In this document: in pieces, positions 62,801 to 64,000 of the stretch
Numbering within the stretch: the first letter of the stretch is position 1
How the letters are laid out: each line of letters starts with the position of its first letter
NCBI GenBank assembly: GCA_014549065.1
Contig: JACDOX010000008.1
Span: forward strand, 5,444,997-5,508,996
Direction: 5' to 3'
DNA length: 64,000 nucleotides
DNA from: Cardinalis cardinalis
Lineage: Eukaryota; Chordata; Aves; Passeriformes; Cardinalidae
Translations under genes and position numbers: made by a program
The notes under the pieces: generated by a model
Seen by the model: the letters and a program-made list of their open reading frames with translations, nothing else
Database searches by the model: none
Told to the model about the DNA's origin: nothing

Positions 62801-64000
62801 GCTTTAATATCTCCTCTCTCAAACAATTTCTTCAACTTGCAGATAAAACTGTGGGACCTGAGAACAGCAAAGTGTGTGAAACAGTACAAAGGTCACCACA
62901 ATGAATATGCTCTTCTCCCTTTGCATGTAAATGAGGAGGAAGGACTTCTTATAGCAGGTAGGCTGACTTTTTCCTCTCTCTGTTTGTATAGTTTATGGTA
63001 GTGATTTTCTTAAGCCTGAGGGGTGTTTCTTAGGTACAGCTGTTAGAAGCTATAAAGCTGTTAATTCTTTAAAATTCAGAAAAAAATTAGCCTTAAACAT
63101 ACTGTAATATACTATGAAAATTATGTTATGGAGGCATACCTACTGTAATCAATCCTGTGAGGTGCTCAACAGCTTAATCTGCTGTGTCCTGCAAAAGTCC
63201 TATTATCCTTTCCACAGTATGTCTCAAAAGGTGAGCAGAAAACACTTGATTTCAAAATTCAGGGAAACAACATGTAAACAGGAGACTTGGTGATAACTTT
63301 ATATAGAGACTTAGCTGGTGCTTAAGTGGAGAATGTGGTGATGGACTGAAGCATTGGCATGTGAGCCTGACTCCTTGTAAACTGTTTATACCACTCATTC
63401 ATTTTGAATACTCCCAGTTACACTNAGATTTTTGTATTATTATATTCTGGGTGAGGGCAGGAAAAGTAGCAATAGATGAAACAAAACCCTTATAGTGTAG
63501 CCAAGCTTCATAAAGTCACTGTAAAGACAGTGACCTCCTTTCCTTGGATATATCAGTGTGGTGGAATAATAAGAATTTTTAATGTGACTGAATTTTTCTC
63601 CCTTTTTTGGCTTAGGAGCTTGATAAGGGAAAAGCTGATTTACTGTACCTTTAATTACCTAATAGGAAATGTACATTTTTCCCACTCTTGTAGTATTCAG
63701 TGTAAATTTTTTGTTTTGTAAAGTATGGATAAGCACTTTGCCTCGTGTGGGTGTAAAAATATTCAGTGTTTTCTCCATAGACTTTCTGCTTCTGTGGTGA
63801 TAATCTTGCAGAACCATGTAAAGTCCTTTTTGTGTAATGTTGGATTTTGCTTTCCTCCCAGTTGGTCAGGATTGCTACACCCGAATCTGGAGTCTCCAAG
63901 ATACTCATCTGCTTAGAACCATCCCTTCTCCCCACCCATCATCCAAAGATGCCATTCCTAGTGTGGTGTTTTCTTCAAGACTTGGGGGTAGCCGAGGAGT
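50724..64000 (+). CDS. DCAF4: DCAF4 (WDR21), DDB1-CUL4 substrate receptor; 3' end cut by window
   Basis: Thirteen coding exons: 50724-50833, 52458-52555, 54157-54314, 55647-55729, 56343-56445, 57230-57373, 58069-58118, 59379-59461, 61047-61142, 61254-61351, 62048-62224, 62843-62957 and 63862-64000. The phases all agree and give about 484 residues; from memory the human protein is about 495, so roughly 15-20 codons and the stop lie beyond the edge. The N-terminus is basic and Ser-rich, followed by the conserved ELPGFYYDPEKNRYFRLLPG segment and a C-terminal WD40 propeller. IKLWDLR in the twelfth coding exon contains the WDXR motif through which DCAF proteins bind DDB1. As known for the family, DCAF4 recruits substrates to CUL4-DDB1 ubiquitin ligases. 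I chose the ATG at 50724 because it aligns with the human start, with the glycine at residue 13 in register; an in-frame upstream ATG at 50661 is probably non-coding. Oddities are a GC donor after coding exon 1 and a U12-type intron after coding exon 7. Confidence 0.93.
51172..51231 (+). other. Candidate cryptic or alternative exon A in DCAF4 first intron
   Basis: A good acceptor (CTGCCTGTTTATTTTAAG) and a near-perfect donor (GTG|GTAAGTAAT) bound exactly 60 nt. If included after coding exon 1 it would introduce a stop codon, so it would act as a poison or 5' UTR exon. Its last 22 bases are repeated in candidate exon B. Confidence 0.3.
51912..51971 (+). other. Candidate cryptic or alternative exon B in DCAF4 first intron
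   Basis: An acceptor (GTTACCCCCAG) and the same donor motif (ATG|GTAAGTAAA) again bound exactly 60 nt. Positions 51950-51979, which cross the donor, are 29/30 identical to 51210-51239. Transcript evidence is needed before calling either a real exon. Confidence 0.3.
52458..52555 (+). CDS. DCAF4: DCAF4 coding exon 2
   Basis: This 98-nt exon lies between a T-rich acceptor (TTTTTTTAG) and a GTAAGA donor. It encodes an acidic, then Ser-rich low-complexity linker (LEQEEPQTPVNAGPSSNEDP, then a serine run) that resembles the disordered, Ser/Thr-rich human region in character but not closely in sequence. It begins in phase 2 and ends in phase 1. Confidence 0.85.
54157..54314 (+). CDS. DCAF4: DCAF4 coding exon 3
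   Basis: This is the best conserved N-terminal exon. It encodes ELPGFYYDPEKNRYFRLLPG, then HNNHNPLTKDSIQHKAMECK and a Glu/Lys-rich helix ending EEEEKQHQ. The acceptor follows a C/T-rich tract and the donor is GTATGT. It ends in phase 0. Confidence 0.95.
55147..55214 (-). mobile_element. CR1 LINE 3'-end fragment in a DCAF4 intron
   Basis: GAATCACAGAATGACTTTGG, then TTGGAAAGGACCTTAAAGAT and CATCTAGTGCCAGCCCC, is the reverse-oriented avian CR1 3' terminus, severely 5'-truncated to about 68 bases. Confidence 0.9.
55647..55729 (+). CDS. DCAF4: DCAF4 coding exon 4
   Basis: Acceptor TCTTACAG and donor GTACAG enclose 83 nt encoding KTTRAGLNSSVLLQKRQLGS and LTPTSYC with a split Arg codon. This corresponds to the family segment that leads into the HEL motif of the next exon. 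Confidence 0.9.
56343..56445 (+). CDS. DCAF4: DCAF4 coding exon 5
   Basis: A strong acceptor (CTGCTTTTGCAG) and a GTATGT donor flank 103 nt. The exon encodes LVHELKVNCMQRRKIEIHSP and then the first propeller strand ending NNFKIIV. It ends in phase 0. Confidence 0.93.
57230..57373 (+). CDS. DCAF4: DCAF4 coding exon 6
   Basis: The exon encodes ADVACERIFTVNDVEHGGCK, YGIINL and ends LYFTNRK, a highly conserved DCAF4 segment. The acceptor is ATTTTACAG. A second AG four bases downstream would lose the frame. The donor AAA|GTACTG is weak. The exon has 48 whole codons, phase 0 at both ends. Confidence 0.93.
58069..58118 (+). CDS. DCAF4: DCAF4 coding exon 7 (short, upstream of U12-type intron)
   Basis: This 50-nt exon encodes VNSVCWASLTHPDSHV plus two bases (TT). 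The acceptor is CTCTCTGAAG. There is no GT donor in a usable position; instead the exon is followed directly by ATATCCTTTG, the full U12-type AT donor consensus. Confidence 0.88.
58119..59378 (+). other. DCAF4: Predicted U12-dependent (minor spliceosome) intron of DCAF4
   Basis: The intron starts ATATCCTTTG (58119-58128) and ends with the branch-site consensus TTCCTTAAC at 59361-59369, both near-perfect minor-spliceosome signals. The first AG downstream of the branch site is at 59377-59378, about 10 nt away, giving an AT-AG intron and the junction ..HV-F-K-LCLMG. If splicing instead occurred after the AA at 59380-59381 (AT-AA), the junction would be ..HV-L-LCLMG, the same length as the human protein as I recall it. 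There is no polypyrimidine tract of the ordinary kind next to the acceptor. Nothing else was recognised in the intron. Confidence 0.8.
59379..59461 (+). CDS. DCAF4: DCAF4 coding exon 8
   Basis: The exon encodes KLCLMGIAETPGCASLLPAS and LFSSTNP with a split Gly codon, a well-conserved DCAF4 strand-loop. The donor is GTAGGG. The start is set at the first AG after the U12 branch site; it may actually be three bases further right (see the intron entry). Confidence 0.85.
61047..61142 (+). CDS. DCAF4: DCAF4 coding exon 9
   Basis: The exon encodes DRPGMLCSFKISTAWSCAWC and LNPQADNCFST, part of the WD40 propeller and very close to other vertebrates. The acceptor is GTGTTCTAG and the donor is the weak CAG|GTGATC. 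It begins in phase 1 and ends in phase 1. Confidence 0.93.
61254..61351 (+). CDS. DCAF4: DCAF4 coding exon 10
   Basis: Only 111 bases of intron separate this exon from the previous one. It encodes LTRRVLVTNVVTGHRQTFGT and SSDVLAQQFATQ, including a WD40-type GH dipeptide. The acceptor is GTCTTCCTTAG and the donor GTAGGG. Confidence 0.95.
62048..62224 (+). CDS. DCAF4: DCAF4 coding exon 11
   Basis: This is the longest exon here (59 codons, phase 0 both ends). It encodes TPVLYNGCRSGEIFSIDVRQ and ends YLMAADMAGK, a complete propeller blade region. The acceptor follows a C-rich tract (TTCCCCCAG) and the donor is GTATGC. Confidence 0.95.
62381..62790 (-). mobile_element. CR1 LINE copy in the DCAF4 intron before the WDXR exon
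   Basis: A well-preserved reverse-oriented CR1 3' portion: ATCACAGAATGATTTGGGTT, CCATCCAACCT-like block near 62470, GATGGGGCATCCACAACTTC near 62501, AAGCCATTCCCCCTTGTCCC near 62600 and CCCTCTGATCATCTTCATGG near 62733. It is 5'-truncated at about 62790, roughly 50 bases from the acceptor of coding exon 12. Confidence 0.92.
62843..62957 (+). CDS. DCAF4: DCAF4 coding exon 12 (WDXR DDB1-binding motif)
   Basis: The exon encodes IKLWDLRTAKCVKQYKGHHN and EYALLPLHVNEEEGLLIA. WDLR is the WDXR (DWD box) motif that family knowledge links to DDB1 contact. A CR1 copy ends only about 50 bases upstream of its acceptor (CAACTTGCAG). The donor is GTAGGC and the exon ends in phase 1. Confidence 0.95.
63862..64000 (+). 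CDS. DCAF4: DCAF4 coding exon 13 (truncated by the window edge)
   Basis: A pyrimidine-rich acceptor (GCTTTCCTCCCAG) opens an exon encoding VGQDCYTRIWSLQDTHLLRT and on to FSSRLGGSRG, the last propeller blade. The sequence ends within a codon. From the family, some 15-20 more residues and the stop codon should follow. Confidence 0.93.
   Translation, partial: MVRIATPESGVSKILICLEPSLLPTHHPKMPFLVWCFLQDLGVAEE

Larger units (their letters stand above)
50834..63861 (+). other. DCAF4: DCAF4 introns (summary)
   Basis: The twelve introns are 50834-52457, 52556-54156, 54315-55646, 55730-56342, 56446-57229, 57374-58068, 58119-59378, 59462-61046, 61143-61253, 61352-62047, 62225-62842 and 62958-63861. They range from 111 to about 1,620 bases. 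All but the first (GC-AG) and seventh (U12-type) have GT-AG ends. Apart from CR1 copies at 55147-55214 and 62381-62790, and the two candidate exons in the first intron, I recognised nothing in them. Confidence 0.85.

Overview
The window is vertebrate nuclear DNA, almost certainly from a bird and probably a neoavian or songbird. The evidence is intron-rich genes with CpG-island promoters, several CR1 LINE copies (including young copies with the typical avian 3' end), an LTR remnant of a type common in neoavian genomes, and low overall repeat content. No bacterial, phage, CRISPR or operon-like structure was seen. About a hundred isolated single Ns are scattered through it and look like ambiguous consensus bases rather than gaps.

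Two protein-coding genes are supported, arranged head to head. (1) DPF3 (BAF45C, a BAF/SWI-SNF subunit) lies on the minus strand. Only its first coding exon is here: 32 coding bases at 27440-27409, followed by a consensus GTAAGT donor. Everything from 27408 down to position 1 is therefore part of DPF3 intron 1. I looked for exon 2 and did not find it. The exon sits in a CpG island of about 2.9 kb (25.4-28.3 kb). (2) DCAF4 (WDR21, a WD40 substrate receptor for CUL4-DDB1 ubiquitin ligases) lies on the plus strand. Thirteen coding exons run from the ATG at 50724 to the window end, which cuts the last exon before the stop codon. All exon phases join into one open frame of about 484 residues. The promoter is a small CpG island at 50.13-50.48 kb. 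I recall the same neighbours and orientation (DPF3 minus, DCAF4 plus) from human chromosome 14q24, so the synteny looks conserved.

Layout: 1-27408, DPF3 intron 1 with decayed CR1, LTR and MIR/L2-like remnants and short tandem duplications; 25.4-28.3 kb, DPF3 CpG island; 28.3-50.1 kb, intergenic DNA with CR1 fragments, hairpins, AT-rich tracts and an orphan GC-rich island near 37.7 kb; 50.1-64 kb, DCAF4.

No wholly new system was found. The most interesting signal is in DCAF4. The intron at 58119-59378 has a textbook U12-type donor (ATATCCTTTG) and branch site (TTCCTTAAC), so it should be removed by the minor spliceosome. Its 3' end is not AC: it must be either AT-AG or, if the protein length is to match my recollection of human DCAF4, a rare AT-AA intron. 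The first DCAF4 coding exon also ends at a non-canonical GC donor, and the next intron holds two 60-nt candidate exons sharing a nearly identical 3' end.
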